A stretch of 64,000 nt of DNA from Xiphydria camelus (lineage: Eukaryota; Arthropoda; Insecta; Hymenoptera; Xiphydriidae): positions 10,252,356 through 10,316,355 of the forward strand of contig OY783199.1 of the NCBI GenBank assembly GCA_963678675.1, read 5' to 3'. Below are positions 42,861 through 54,309 of this stretch, in pieces. Position 1 is the first letter of the stretch. Every line of letters begins with the position of its first letter. The translations under genes were made by a program, and so were the position numbers. The notes beneath the pieces were generated by a model that was not told the DNA's origin, ran no database searches, and saw nothing but the letters and a program-made list of their open reading frames with translations.

Positions 42861-45391
42861 TAGTCCAGGCAACGAAGGAAAATAGGGGGAAACATTGACG
42901 GGGAGCCAAATCTTGGCACAGTTGTAGGGGAAGGTGTCACTAACAATATAAGTCCTGGTGGGTGGGAGTGGAGCTAGGGGGGGGGGGAGGGTCTAAAGGT
43001 CCCATTTTTTAGTTTTCCGTTAATAACTCGTAAACTACTACCTCTAGCAAAAAAAGTTACATAACAAATTAATCTACATAAAATTCTCTACAAGAAAGGT
43101 CTTATATACTTTTTCGCTAGGATCAATACTTCAGGAGATGGAGGGAGAAAATGGAAAATTAAAAAAAATCGGTTTTATGGTTAAAAATGAAATGTTTATT
43201 GTTAAAAATGAAATAATTAATGTTCAAGGATGTATCTTGAACATTAATTTTCATCAGAGAATCTGAATTTGCATCATCATCGATGATGTCTTGGATGGGG
43301 GCTCTGTTCGTACATGAGCCGAGGCACACGCCGCAGGCTCCGAAGCAGGCAATTCCTGCTTTGCGGCAACCGCAGCGCACTCCACACCCAGTCGTGCATC
43401 GGCAAAAGATCATGTTCAAAACGGAAGCGGGTGCTACAGAGTCGTTCGTGGTAACTGAGTTGAGGATCCAATCTGCTCCCACGTCCCAGCCCCATTGGGT
43501 GGGTGGTAGCGGGTTACCGAGCCACTGTTGTATCTGTAAGAAAGTAACCAGACTAAGGTAAGCATTTAGCAGAAATTGATATTTGTAATTTTAAGAAACC
43601 TGTATTTAACAATTATATGTAAATGAATTTACCTGTAGATATACTCTGAGCGAGTGTTGCTTTGAAGCTCCTCTGGTGGGAGGAAGAGTGGCTATGTCCG
43701 ATTTGGGCTTCGTTGACGCTTTCAAAAATGCCGAGTACCGATGTTTGTTCAGGTTGTCTTGATGCGCAGGCGCTTGGTATACAGCCAGAAAAAGCTTCTC
43801 GCCAGCCTGTTCAATATCTTCAGGTGAAGTGGAGGGATCTGTGAATATTGCTGAGATGTCATGGGTAAGGCCAGGATTTGCTGTGAAAAGTTTAGCGATT
43901 CCCACTTTGCTCTTTCCATGTATCGCTAAGGTGGTGTCGCATCCGGAGAAGCTGTGGAGCAGGAGGATTATCCTGGCGAATGGAAGCTGTTGAAGTTGTC
44001 GCACTGAAAACAATTTGGTCTCCGTCTTCCCACGGCCTGGCTTCACGAAGTACATGTTACTAGATGGTGGTGCCAATCCAACGAGGACAACTATCAAGTC
44101 CACATCCTCTCCAACTATTGCTACAGCTGGATGTACAGTAGCTTTATCCAACCCGCACCTCACAATAGTGACATCAGCATCCCCTGTAGCAACAGTTGTT
44201 TCAATTCCTGCTGCTGTCATTTTCTCGACGAGCAAGTGGATTAGTCTTGTTTTGTTCCTTTCATTAGCAAGAAAATGCTCCTGTTGAACTGTGATGGTTG
44301 AGTTTTCATTAAAGTTGATGTCAACCGAAGTTTTTGTGAGCCCTCTTCGCTTCTGCTCTGCTCGTTTTGTGCTATTGACATCCCTGTGACCATCAACAAC
44401 CACCGTACAATTTTCACCGTAATGTTTCTATACATAGGCAATGTACTGGTGGCAAATAGAAGAAATGTGCAATGCAACTTGACTGGGAGTGAGGTTGAGA
44501 CGCGGAACACGATACTATGATGGGTGATAATACACTGATGAAGATGCGGTTTGTCCCAGCTTATATATTAGCGACGTTTGGTCGACGGAGGGGATTGCGT
44601 GGGCGAAGCTATGCACCCTGATTGGCCGAAGGAGGAATGGCAGTTGAACGGACGATGACGCTCATTACGAGCCATCCGGTAATTACCTTCCGGGGGGTCG
44701 TTAGGTAATCACGGTCCGGAAAAAGCGCGGGACCGAGGTATTAATGACCTATGTTCTCTGAAATAAACCTGCTTTGCCGATAGAAAGATTAACCCCAGGT
44801 GATTACCGGACGATCCTCCGGAAGGTATTATAATTAGGATTATCATTTAGGATTACTCTTGAAGGAATGTCACATAAATCAAAGAGAGTTATTCCTAGTT
44901 TAAAACTGCCAAGCGGCAGATAGCAGGTTCTCCACATAGCAGGTTTTAACTTGACAACGTCGATATATTACATGACTACACTCTTACATGCACTAAAGTC
45001 ATTAAAATGTGGTCTGAGCATAGTTAATTTATCATTAAAATTTGATTTTTAACAATAAAAACAAATTTTTTTAATGTTCAATTCCCCCCCCCCCCCCCAT
45101 ATCTCGTGAAGTATTGATCCTATCGAAAAAGTGTATAAGACCTTTCTTGTAGAGAATTTTATGTACATTAATTTGTTATTTCACTTTTTTTCGCTAGAGG
45201 TAGTAGTTTACGAGTTATTAACGGAAAATTGAAAAAGGGGACCTTTAGACCCCCCCCCCCAGCTCCACTCCCACCTACCAGGACTTTTAGTATATTGTTA
45301 GTGACACCTTTCCCTACAACTGTGCCAAAATTTGGCTCCCCGCGAATTTTTCCTCCTATTCGGCCTTTTTTGGTCTTCGTTGCCTGGACTA
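42861..45391 (-). mobile_element. 2.5-kb long-TIR transposon, TAG...CTA ends, TAA TSD
   Basis: TIRs of about 285 bp begin TAGTCCAGGCAACGAAG and share GGGAGCCAAAT, AAGGTGTCACTAACAATATA and the poly-G tract. TAA at 42858-42860 and 45392-45394. One spliced gene on the minus strand encodes an XPG/PIN-like protein with a cysteine-rich tail. Academ transposons, as I recall, have 3-4-bp TSDs and encode an XPG nuclease and a Cys8 region, which fits; a classical transposase core is not identified. Confidence 0.75.
43159..44500 (-). pseudogene. XPG/PIN-like plus Cys-rich transposon protein, spliced, one stop
   Basis: Exon 1 (about 44500-43633) contains VVVDGH, TVATGDADVTIV and VGEDVDLIVVLVGLA, acidic motifs placed as in PIN/XPG-type nucleases, then LLHSFSGCDTTLAIHGKSK, and SLRVYLQ. 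A 99-bp intron (43632-43534, GTAAAT...CTTACAG) leads to exon 2 (43533-43159) with LGNPLPPTQWGWD and a nine-cysteine cluster CRCTTGCGVRCGCRKAG...CGVCLGSC. A stop about 10 codons before VVVDGH (near 44430) and apparent loss of the N-terminus make this copy defective. Related copy at 49330-51092. Confidence 0.65.
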
Positions 45392-45537
45392 TAAGGGAGT
45401 ACCGGCGGATTACGAAGCCCGGAGGACCCTTGACACGCCGAAGCACGTCTAGTGTCATCGTACTAGCAATTTTCAAGCCATTTGCACCAATTTAGAGTTA
45501 TTTTGGCGTGCGTTCGACCGACCCGATTCGAGGCTCT

Positions 45538-46041
45538 AATAGTCCGTCAGATTCTGGTGCTGGGGATAACATATGGGGTACCCTGGGGATAACATGGAAA
45601 ATTAGATTTTTCTTAACAAAAAAATAAAAGGTGACTCTTGTCCATTTTTTCACGCAAGCCTTGTTCACTAAATGATTAATTAATAAAACCTGGCTTCGGA
45701 AAACCAAAGGCTTGAGTGTTGCAGGTGGCTAAAGGGTTGAAATAAGGGCGTAATCTTGTAAGGAAAAATCGTGATTTTGACCGATTTTCCCACACAAGCC
45801 TTTGATTTTCGAAGCCAGGTTTTATTAATTAATCATTTAGTGAACAAGGCTTGCGTGAAAAAATGGGTAACAGTCACCTTTTATTTTTTTGTTAAGAAAA
45901 GTCTAATTTTCCATATGTTATCCCCAGGGACCATTCGTAAATTTCCCTTCATTCTACTCAAAATCGAAGTACTTTTCAACCCTCTTCGAGGCTTGTATGC
46001 GAAAATGGGGCACCAGAATCTGTCACTATCTGACGGTCTAT
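45538..46041. repeat. 500-bp inverted-repeat element
   Basis: CCGTCAGATTCTGGTGC (left) and the inverse near 46010-46040, with inner pairing of TTTTATTAATTAATCATTTA and AAGGCTTGCGTGAAAAAATG. ATGTTATCCCCAG occurs on both arms. No gene. Confidence 0.65.
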
Positions 46042-46166
46042 AAAAGATCACGAGGGCGGCTTATCCGGGGGATTTCGTCCCTCCAGATACAGCCTTGCTT
46101 GAAGGATGATCCCGCGGTGGCTCGCATTAATAATCCTCAAGTTGGAGCGCGCTATAGGGAGTGTAT

Positions 46167-46195
46167 GCGCGCGCGCGCGCGCGCGTGTGTGTACC
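46167..46195. repeat. CG/GT dinucleotide microsatellite
   Basis: Alternating GC run passing into GTGTGTG. A similar run is at 1962-1983. Confidence 0.9.
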
Positions 46196-46562
46196 TACGC
46201 GCGCGAGGTAGTCACGTGGGAGGGGTGGCCCGACGGTGTTAAGTGAAACGGCCAGGCTGCTCGCGTGAACTCGGGTTTTAACACGCGTCTCCGATGTGAT
46301 TCGCCGCGCAAGGCTGTCTCGAACAAATTAATACGACGTTTAGCTCGTAAACTAAGTAGAACGACCGACTCGCCAAGTGGAATATGACACTTCTCTGCGA
46401 TTTATTTCCCTTGCTTGGTTTGCTAGTATTCGCACGGGCTGCAATCTCGGTGCAGTGAAGATAAGTTCGGCACCTACGCGGTATGAATATACATACCGTA
46501 TGTCCCACTCTGTATTGGCCAGTTTGAAGTTACCTTTGGGGAGGCTTGGTCGGTACTTGAGT

Positions 46563-46762
46563 CATTTAATACCGGTAGAAGTCGAGTCGGTAGTTAGAGT
46601 TGGTGTCAATTCGGGAGATCGAAGCGTCTAACCTCGAAATTATGAATTTGTGAATAATGGTGAGTAATTTCCATTCCATTTAAATTCATAATTTCGAGGT
46701 TAAACGCTTCGATCTCCCAAATTGACACCAACTCTAACTACCGACTCGACTTCTACCGGTAT
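46563..46762. repeat. 200-bp R1 palindrome inside the left end
   Basis: TACCGGTAGAAGTCGAGTCG and its exact inverse; centre ATTTCCATTCCATTTAAATT. The right end of the host element reads straight past the equivalent point (52000-52015), so this is an insertion in the left TIR. Confidence 0.75.
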
Positions 46763-47039
46763 TTTCGGGTCGAATATTTTGACCTGATAAGCCCTGCTAA
46801 GAATGAACGTTTGTAGGTCTAAAAGGAATAAACCAGGTCTTAGGGAAATGTAGAAAGTAAACCTTGCTTGTCCTTTCATAGCCTAGTTACGGTGACTATC
46901 AGATGCAAACAGGTCTAACACGGACTTTTCACAGTAGACCTGGGAAAGCCGTTATTATCCTATCGCAGGTACTAACCAGGTCTAAGAAGGCCTTCTGAAT
47001 TTTGTTTCCCCCACCCTTTTCCCCTTCCTCCCACGTATA

Positions 47040-47182
47040 CCGTATGTCCGATAAGAAACGCAACAAGCGACATTTACCTTCGGCAGTATTTGCCGACGGT
47101 ACTTGAGTCTTTTACATGTGCACCGTCGGCAAATACTGCCGAAGGTAAATGTCGCTTATTGCGCTTCTTATGGGACATACGG
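47040..47182. mobile_element. 143-bp palindromic TA MITE, copy 1
   Basis: CCGTATGTCCGATAAGAAAC and inverted CCGTATGTCCCATAAGAAGC, arms through CTTCGGCAGTATTTGCCGAC. TA at both sides (47038-47039, 47183-47184). Sister copy 55599-55742. Confidence 0.85.
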
Positions 47183-47185
47183 TAA

Positions 47186-48138
47186 ATAAATATCCTGTTA
47201 TTTAATTTGTATTTAACACACTTAGTGTCATGAGCGTCACGTATCGAAAAATCGTGTTCAAAAATTATCTGTGGCGAACGAACGAAAATTACGTTCGCCA
47301 TTTCGACCCAGAATCGGCCTATGGACTCGACAGTAAGGCTAGGCCGACTCTTGCCTTAAACGCCCTGTGGTCCTCGTATATATAGTAATTTACCGCCGTT
47401 TTACTACCGAGAGAGAGCGGACAGCCGGGGGCCAGGAGCCGCGAACCGAGGGCCGAGAGGGTCGGTGCCATCGGGCGTCAGGCCGCCGAAGCATGATGGG
47501 TCGCCACATGTCAAACTTTAATTAAACACAAAATATTTAAACAAGATAACTGATTATTTTTTCTTTTTTACAAATACATATTGTTAAGGTTTAAAGAGTA
47601 GATAAATACCAAAAGTATTTAAAAATATGACAGGCAAGTTCCCTATTAATTAATTATTATTTGAAAACCACTAAATGTATTAAATAACATAATTTATAAA
47701 AATGATAGTAAATTTTAAGTCAGATTTTCATTATATTCTTTCGTTGAAAGGGAAATGAGTTGAGAAAATAGGAACATCATATTCCTCACTCTTTTCCTTT
47801 CCCGCTATAATAATTCCTCTTTCAATGAAGAAAATTAAATTTTAATTTTATTTATCTATATTTCATTCATTCACAAAAATGTGTATATTTTTGTTTATTT
47901 ATTTATTTATTTATTTATCAACATTATAGAGAGAGGAATTAATAAAATTGCTAATATATTGCCCCCCTTTCCTTTCAATTCAAGGCTACCTATAAATAAT
48001 TTTCCGTTCAGAATGTTTAATTGATTATCTATGAATTTTAAATTATACGAAAAAGAGCTAAACAGTACGTGTTAGGACATCGACTAGCTTGAAAGAATAT
48101 ATCCGACTTATTAAGGACAGTGAGAAGGCCATATTTAC
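47186..48138. other. AT-rich DNA with a TTTA microsatellite
   Basis: TTTA tetranucleotide run near 47895-47920; otherwise nothing recognisable. Confidence 0.45.
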
Positions 48139-48574
48139 ATATAGGCCGGTCAAAATCGACAATAAATTAACAAAACATGATGTATCTCTGATATTTTGGT
48201 ATGTTGTTTGGATCCATTAGGGCTATGTATACCCAAGTTTGCAAAAGTTGTGCAAAAATTTGTACATACCAAAAACCGCGAAATTTTTGGACTTGTTTCA
48301 GATTCTGCTCTATATCTCCTAATCGATGCATTTTTTGTCAAAAGTTATTCTATGCGTTTTTTAAGAGCATTAAATGTGTGATAAATTAAGACCAACCGGA
48401 ACTCTGTAGGTCAATTGGTTACCGAATTACGGTACTTTGAAAATAGGGCAGTTTTTCCAAAGATTGAAAATTTTAGATTTAGACCTGCTTTGGACCAAAA
48501 TTGCGTCGAAACCATTGATCCTACGAGTAGAACTTGAGAATATCATTTGTAGGCAATTTAATTAGCTTTAAATT

Positions 48575-48827
48575 GGCGGTCCGGCGGGGAAAGTAGTCCG
48601 AAATTGTGAAAATGAGATATGTGTACTTTAAGCTTCTCCTGGCTTAATTTAACATTCGGAAAAAGCGATGTAAGTTAATAGACCTTACCTGGGTATTACC
48701 TAGGCAAGGTCTACTAACTTATATCGCTTTTTCCGAATGTTAATCTAAGCCAGTAGAAGCTTAAAATACACATACCTATTTCATTTTCATAATTTCAGAC
48801 TTATACCACTTTCTCCGCCGGACCGCC
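48575..48827. mobile_element. 253-bp palindromic MITE, AATT target
   Basis: GGCGGTCCGGCGGGGAAAGT and inverted GGCGGTCCGGCGGAGAAAGT; AATT on both sides (48571-48574, 48828-48831). The right TIR of the host element (51394-51410) is the empty site with a single AATT. Because AATT is self-complementary it could be TSD or part of the TIR. Confidence 0.85.
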
Positions 48828-49329
48828 AATTAAGCGCAGAGCGGGGTCTGTAAGCCTCGTAGTTCTCTCAAAATCTCAAAAAAAAACCCATATAAGGTAA
48901 AATCACATTTTTCCAGAAATGTACCTAGCCACTTTTTTGTTGCATGAAGTGAGATTTAAACATGCAAAATGTGTGAGACTTTCCAAAGACAGATACGACA
49001 CTCGATGCATGGTCGACGCCGAGGGTCGGCCACATAAATATCGAGTTCGAGTGGCAAGTGAATCTCGGCACCTCGAGCATTTCCACATCGATGCCGAGAG
49101 CTGGGAACATAAACATGGAGATGATACCGAGCGACGGGTTAGCCGATTCCAAAACTAACCACGAAAAGCCTGGGAACGGAAGAAGGCAGGAACCGCGGGA
49201 CGCTGGATGAGGAGCCCGGAGCTGGCATTCCGTTCCGAGCAGTCGTAGCAACATTATCGCAATTCGATCCGTCTTCGAGATTCTTTGTTATCGAGACCTG
49301 CTCGTATCCACCAGCTCACTCAACCAAGG

Positions 49330-51092
49330 GGAAGTGGAGCTACCACCTAGATTTGAACTTTTCATCCACGCATTTACTGGGTGCGACACCACCTCTGCCC
49401 TCTTCTGACAGGGGAAGATGAAAATGTGGAGCTACTTCAGAAAACATTAAGCCCTAGTGGATCAAGTAGGAGTTTTCCTCCAGACAGATGCCACACACTG
49501 TTAGTCGCAGCAGCCGGTGACAAGTGCCTAGTTGCCCTATATGGAGGAGACGAAACGAAAGACACCCTCAACGATGTACGCTTCCGTATTTTTGTGAAGA
49601 CAGCAGTCAACGCCAAAGTGAATCTGGCCCATTTGCCCCCAACCACAGAGGCTGCGTAGTATCACCACTACGGTACATACCACCAGGTGCAAAAGTGGTT
49701 AGGGGTGGAGAAAGAGGCCACCGACTGGGGTTGTGAATTGACCTCGGCTGGACTCATCCCCATTACCAGTCGACAAGCTCCTGCCCCCGCAGAGCTCCTA
49801 AAACTCCTCTCTTGCAAATGCAAGAAGGGGTGCAGAGGTGGCTGTACTTGACTCAAAGCAGGTCTCAGATGTTCTGTGATGTGTGCTACCTGCTCTGGGG
49901 AAACGTGCCAGAACGCTGCCCTTATCACCATTAGTCCAGTCATATCGTACATCCAACCTTGCAATAATTAGGGTAAACCTAATTTTTTTATATGTTGTTA
50001 GGATCCACCTGAGTAGTATAAATCCAGATTTGCAACCCTGAAAAAGTTGTGCTACCTGAGATATAGCCAAAAAACCGCGATATTTTTGGACTTTTTTCAA
50101 TTCCTTGCCAAAAAGACACTAAAGGGAACTTCTGGCGAAAAAAATCACTCTTACCTTTTCTAAAGTAGATAAAATTTGCTACAATTTTAGCTCTAGCCGA
50201 GTTCGGTAGCTCTTGTAGTTGATGAGATATCAACATCATACATTTTTTATTTTCATTGTAATAGACCCGTGAATATGGCCAAAGTCGTCCGTTTTCGTAT
50301 ATTTAACCTCAAGTATCTCGAAATCCTGACCAACGTCGCAAATTTGAGAGTCAGATTCGTTTTTAGCGTACATAAATCTATAAGAATCACCTGGTCTGGT
50401 TAGAGTAACAAAATCACTGTTGTCCAATGTAATAATTATTTCCCTCCTACCCGACCCCGCTCTCCTCGCCTTAGGCCTCTATCGATATCTCACTGTGACT
50501 TTTTTGGTTTTTGGCCATTTTTAAATGGAAGGTAATTAAATTTTCTAAAATTGTATTCTTCAAAGTTTTTATGTAGGATTAGTACTTTTGAAAATATTTC
50601 ACTCGAAAGTAGAGCGTAAGCTAAAGTTTGCCCGTTTTAGAAAAAAATTGTCATCCTTGCAAAGCTGTATCTGATCAACTACGATAGCTACCGAGCTCCG
50701 CTAGAGCTTAAATTGTAGTAAATTTTATCTACTTTAGAAAAGGTAAGAATGATTTTTTTCGCCAGAAGTTCCCTTTAGTGTCTTTTTGGTAAGGAATTGA
50801 AAAAAGTCCAAAAATATCGCGGTTTTTTGGCTATATCTCAGGTGGCACAACTTTTTCAGGGTTGCACAAATCTGGATTTATACTACCCAGGTGGATCCTA
50901 ACAACATATAAAGAAATTAGGTTTACCCTAATTATTGCAAGGTTGGGCTCTTTTTTATGTACGATATGACTGCCCTACATTGAACAGGACGATAATGACG
51001 AGCTTCAAGACAACCCTGACGATCCACCAATACTGGAGTACCTACCTATAGGGGGCGAAGACGGCGACCCACCAATAGTGGAAGACAATTGA
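49330..51092 (+). pseudogene. XPG/PIN-like plus Cys-rich transposon protein, second copy
   Basis: Recognisable from IHAFTGCDTTSALF (49355-49410), then VALYGGDETKDTLND, VNLAHLPPTTEAA, and in the same frame past a stop at 49657-49659 YHQVQKWLGVEKEATDWG, PAPAELLKLLSCKCKKGCRG and CSVMCATCSGETC. Stops also after the GCDTTS block and within the cysteine cluster. An acidic tail (DNDELQDNPDDPPILEYLPI) resumes after the nested element, at 50980-51092. The nuclease-like N-terminal half seen in 43159-44500 is not visible. Confidence 0.6.
49936..50974. mobile_element. 1.0-kb nested inverted-repeat element
   Basis: CAGTCATATCGTACATCCAA and the inverse at 50950-50974, continuing into TTGCAATAATTAGGGTAAAC for a total arm of about 290 bp. 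It separates the cysteine cluster from the acidic tail of the surrounding gene. Its centre (50240-50440) contains the uninterrupted target of the 5837-7435 element. Confidence 0.75.
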
Positions 51093-52119
51093 AGAGAGCA
51101 ACGAATATGACGGCCCAGGGCTATCAAATCAAGGCGACGAATTTGACTATGTGTCTAATTTGATTGACTGATTGATTGATTAAGTTACTGCACTTTTGAT
51201 TACTTATGTTTATATTAAAATACATTTCACCGTTTTTTAAAATGATTTTATGCCTTCTTTTTCATTACCAAACCAAAAAATAAAAGATAGGAAAGGTTAT
51301 GGAACATTTCTGGAAAAATGTGATTTTACCTTATATGGGTTTTTTTCAGATGTTGAGAGGACTACGAGGCTTACAGACCCCGCTCTGCGCTTAATTTAAA
51401 GCTAATTAAATTGCCTATAAATTATATTGTCAAGTTCTACTCGTAGGATCAATGGTTTCGACGTAATTTCGGTCCAAAGCAGGTCTAAAACTAAAATTTT
51501 CAATCTTTGGAAAAACTGCCCTATTTTCAAAGTACCGTAATTCGGTAACCAATTGACCTAAAGAGCTCCGGTTTAGCTTAATTTATCACACATTTAATGG
51601 TCTTAAAAAACATATAGAATAACTTTCGACAAAAAATGCATGGATTAGGAGATATAGAGCATAATCTGAAACCAGTCCAAAAATTTCGCGGTTTCTGGTG
51701 TGTAAAAATTTTTCCACAACTTTTTGAGAGTTGCAAACTTGGGTATTCATAGCCCTAATGGATCCAACCAAATACTAAAAAATCAGAGATACATCATGTT
51801 TTGCGAATTTAGCGATTTTTTGTGTCGATTTTGACCGACCTAATATCAGGACAACTCAGGTGTGTGTGTGTGTGTGTGTGTTTTAGAAGAAAATCCCTTT
51901 ACAGGTATTCTAAGACTCTACCAGGTTTACCCAGGTCTAAACAGACCTTAAAACAGGTCTATTCAGAATGGAACAGGTCAAAATCTTCGACTCAGGTTAA
52001 ATGACCCAAGTACCGACCAAGCCTGCCCGAAGGTAACTTCAAACTGGCCAATACAGAGTGAGACATACGGTATGCATAGACATGTGTACCTATACCATGA
52101 AAGAAAAGCGGACAATTGT

Positions 52120-52335
52120 CTATATTGTATTACTGCCTAAAACGTGCCACTAGTGATATTTTATGAAACGGAAATAGCAGAGCACTCTGTTTCGTAGAAA
52201 AGTAACAGCGGTACTATTCAAATGGTGGTAGATAATTGTATTGCCGTTAATTTTCTACGAAATAGAGTGCCTGCCTTCTCGCTATTTCATAAAATGTCAC
52301 TGGTGGTACGATTTAGGCGGTAGTACAATACAAGC
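52120..52335. repeat. 215-bp foldback element
   Basis: Left arm TGTATTACTGCCTAAAACGT ... TTTCGTAGAAAA, right arm TTTTCTACGAAATAGAGTGC ... TTTAGGCGGTAGTACAATA. Arms have diverged by several substitutions. Confidence 0.65.
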
Positions 52336-52339
52336 AAAT

Positions 52340-53730
52340 ACCCCTGTATGAACTAATTGTAGGAAATTTGGGTGTCCGAGATGACAATTATGATAACGTA
52401 ATAGTAGCGATAATGACCTCGAAAACCTCCAAGTTTAGTACTACATATTTCATTAACTCAGTCACGTGGACATGTAATTAAATGAGATTTAATCATTTTG
52501 TGATTGACAATGAGTGTGGATGGTAAATCAATTAGATTAGTGATCAGTGTATTTACCTCATTATGCCGAGAGCAAAGTTTATTTAAACGGAGAACAAATG
52601 TATTTAAATACGAACCTGTCAGAAAGTTTATCAGTCACAAATAACAATTTATTTACATCGAAGAAAAGTCTATTTTAAGTAAGCAAATATTCTGCGAAAT
52701 CAGTAGAACATTTGTTCATTTCAAATGTCCTTCTCGTGACAAATAATTTATATTCGTCACTAATACGTTTTTTATAATGCTAAGTTTATATATGAATAAA
52801 TATTCTTCTGAGATGTGTAATGCTAACTAACAATTTTTGGATTAAGTCATTGGATTAACTACTATCACGTTATCTAAAACGTTTCTCCAGAAGCTTTACT
52901 TTATTTTGAAAAGAATACAATTTCTGAAATCAATTTCGAAACATTTCAAAAGTGGTTAATCGTATGTAAATAAAAACTGTACGACAAGTAAAAATTTTTC
53001 AGTGTGCGCGAATGGGTTTTATTGTGAAATATATATTTTTGGCACGACTAAATATTTCCCTCATAATAGTAGAGAATTATATTTAGTTCGATTTTCGGTA
53101 TAACATAGATAATATTTTCCTCTGACTAAGATATCTTTCTAAGAAACTGGACGCAACCAACTGTAGTAAAATTTATAGTACGCATAATCTCTCATATGAA
53201 TTAAAAATATAAAGTAAAGAAACTAATCTTATGTAACGTTTGAAAACAAATAATCGCCAATGTATTTAAGAAAAATTTTGCTAATGCAATATAGGTACAC
53301 ATTTTCTATTGCAGGAGAAGTCAAGCACAAAAGCACATGCGAGATATGAGAGTAGCTCTGACAGAAGTTACTTTAATTTTTTGAACCAATTAACTTTTAT
53401 CTAAAGGCTTATATTTTATCTTGCTTCGTTTTTGAGGTAACCGATTTAATCCACTTAAAGTTACTTTTAAAATAAAGCAAGATACGATGAAAAATGCTAG
53501 ATAGAAGTTCTTTAATTTAAAGGCCGAACAAAGTTTGTATCAAATCTTGTATCGCATTTCAATTTCAAAATAGTTTTAGGAGGTCAAGCCGTAGGGGGCT
53601 GGATCACATTTTTAAGTTAAAATTAAGTTTCCGAAAATAACATGAGTTATTTTCTTCTCAGTAAACGTTAAATTTGCTATGAATATTTTCAGGATTATTG
53701 ATCAACTCGTTTCGGGATGTCATTTCAGTA
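52340..53730. other. AT-rich, no recognisable gene
   Basis: No TIR pairs, tandem arrays or protein-like frames seen. With 34975-36548 the best candidate for non-transposon DNA. Confidence 0.4.
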
Positions 53731-53733
53731 GCC

Positions 53734-54125
53734 ATGGAGTCGTGGTCTATGGCACATCGTGTGTTTATTTACAAAACTTTTATTGAAACCGGTCGTTCTG
53801 TGGTGCTCACACAGTGACGATTTCGATACCATTTTAATGTTGGTCAGCATGATCGCGTTCCAAAACGGGATACCATTATGAAGTGGGTAAACAAATTTCA
53901 AACAACAGGATCCTTGAGACTTGAGACTGCACGGGGAGGAGATCGAACTGTACGAACCTCGGAAAACATTGAAAGGGTGCGACAAGCAATAGAAAACAGC
54001 TTGTTGCCATGTTGCGTGATTATTTCCTGTGTCAGAACTAAGAAGACGATGCATTAACCCCAAAACAGTTTGGTTCCAACAAGATGGGGCGACTTGCCAT
54101 ACGTCAAGAGCAACAATGAACTTTT
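53734..54125 (+). pseudogene. DUF4817-type Tc1/IS630 transposase remnant
   Basis: The N-terminal helix-turn-helix part reads MESWSMAHRVFIYKTFIETG, then after a stop HDRVPKRDTIMKWVNKFQTT and RTSENIERVRQAIE. An internal deletion joins this to WFQQDGATCHTSRATMNF-like wording (54068-54122, in shifted frame), which carries the second catalytic Asp of the family. Most of the DDE domain is lost. Confidence 0.6.
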
Positions 54126-54179
54126 TAAGGGGAGAGACCTCCTGAATTTGAACATCCTGTAGAATTTTGTTTTGCACAG

Positions 54180-54305
54180 GACTCGGAACCACGATGCCAC
54201 ATATGTGGCGATATTGCCGTTATTACGTGTGCTTGGTGTAAGAAACAACTTTGTATGAAACATTTTTTCACGGAATACCATTATTGTCATAATTATGAGC
54301 CATAG
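54180..54305 (+). pseudogene. piggyBac-type C-terminal zinc-finger exon
   Basis: After an acceptor-like TTGTTTTGCACAG the frame reads CHICGDIAVITCAWCKKQLC then HFFTEYHYC and a stop, with an AATAAA-like signal soon after (54320-54326). This is the C5HC2-like finger that closes many piggyBac transposases. No upstream exon is attached. Confidence 0.5.
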
Positions 54306-54309
54306 AAGT

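Larger units (their letters stand above)
48142..51842 (+). mobile_element. 3.7-kb long-TIR transposon, TAG...CTA ends, ATA TSD
   Basis: TIRs of roughly 530 bp begin TAGGCCGGTCAAAATCGACA (left) and TAGGTCGGTCAAAATCGACA (right, inverted). ATA flanks (48139-48141, 51843-51845). The left TIR is interrupted by a 253-bp MITE, the coding region by a 1.0-kb inverted-repeat element. Same protein family and same end type as 42861-45391, although the TIR sequences differ. Confidence 0.8.
46496..52070. mobile_element. 5.6-kb TA-flanked TIR element hosting nested transposons
   Basis: CCGTATGTCCCACTCTGTAT at left and CCGTATGTCTCACTCTGTAT inverted at right; pairing continues through TTGGCCAGTTTGAAGTTACC and GGCTTGGTCGGTACTTG. 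TA at 46494-46495 and 52071-52072. CAGGTCTAA-type words recur near both ends (46820-46990; 51900-51985). Most of the length is later insertions; no transposase of its own seen. Tc1/mariner-like by target and end. Confidence 0.7.

Noticed and set aside
48903..49254. Overlapping ORFs on both strands (79 and 109 codons)
   Set aside because: Long-TIR sequence and linker DNA before the Cys-rich gene; neither frame has protein character.
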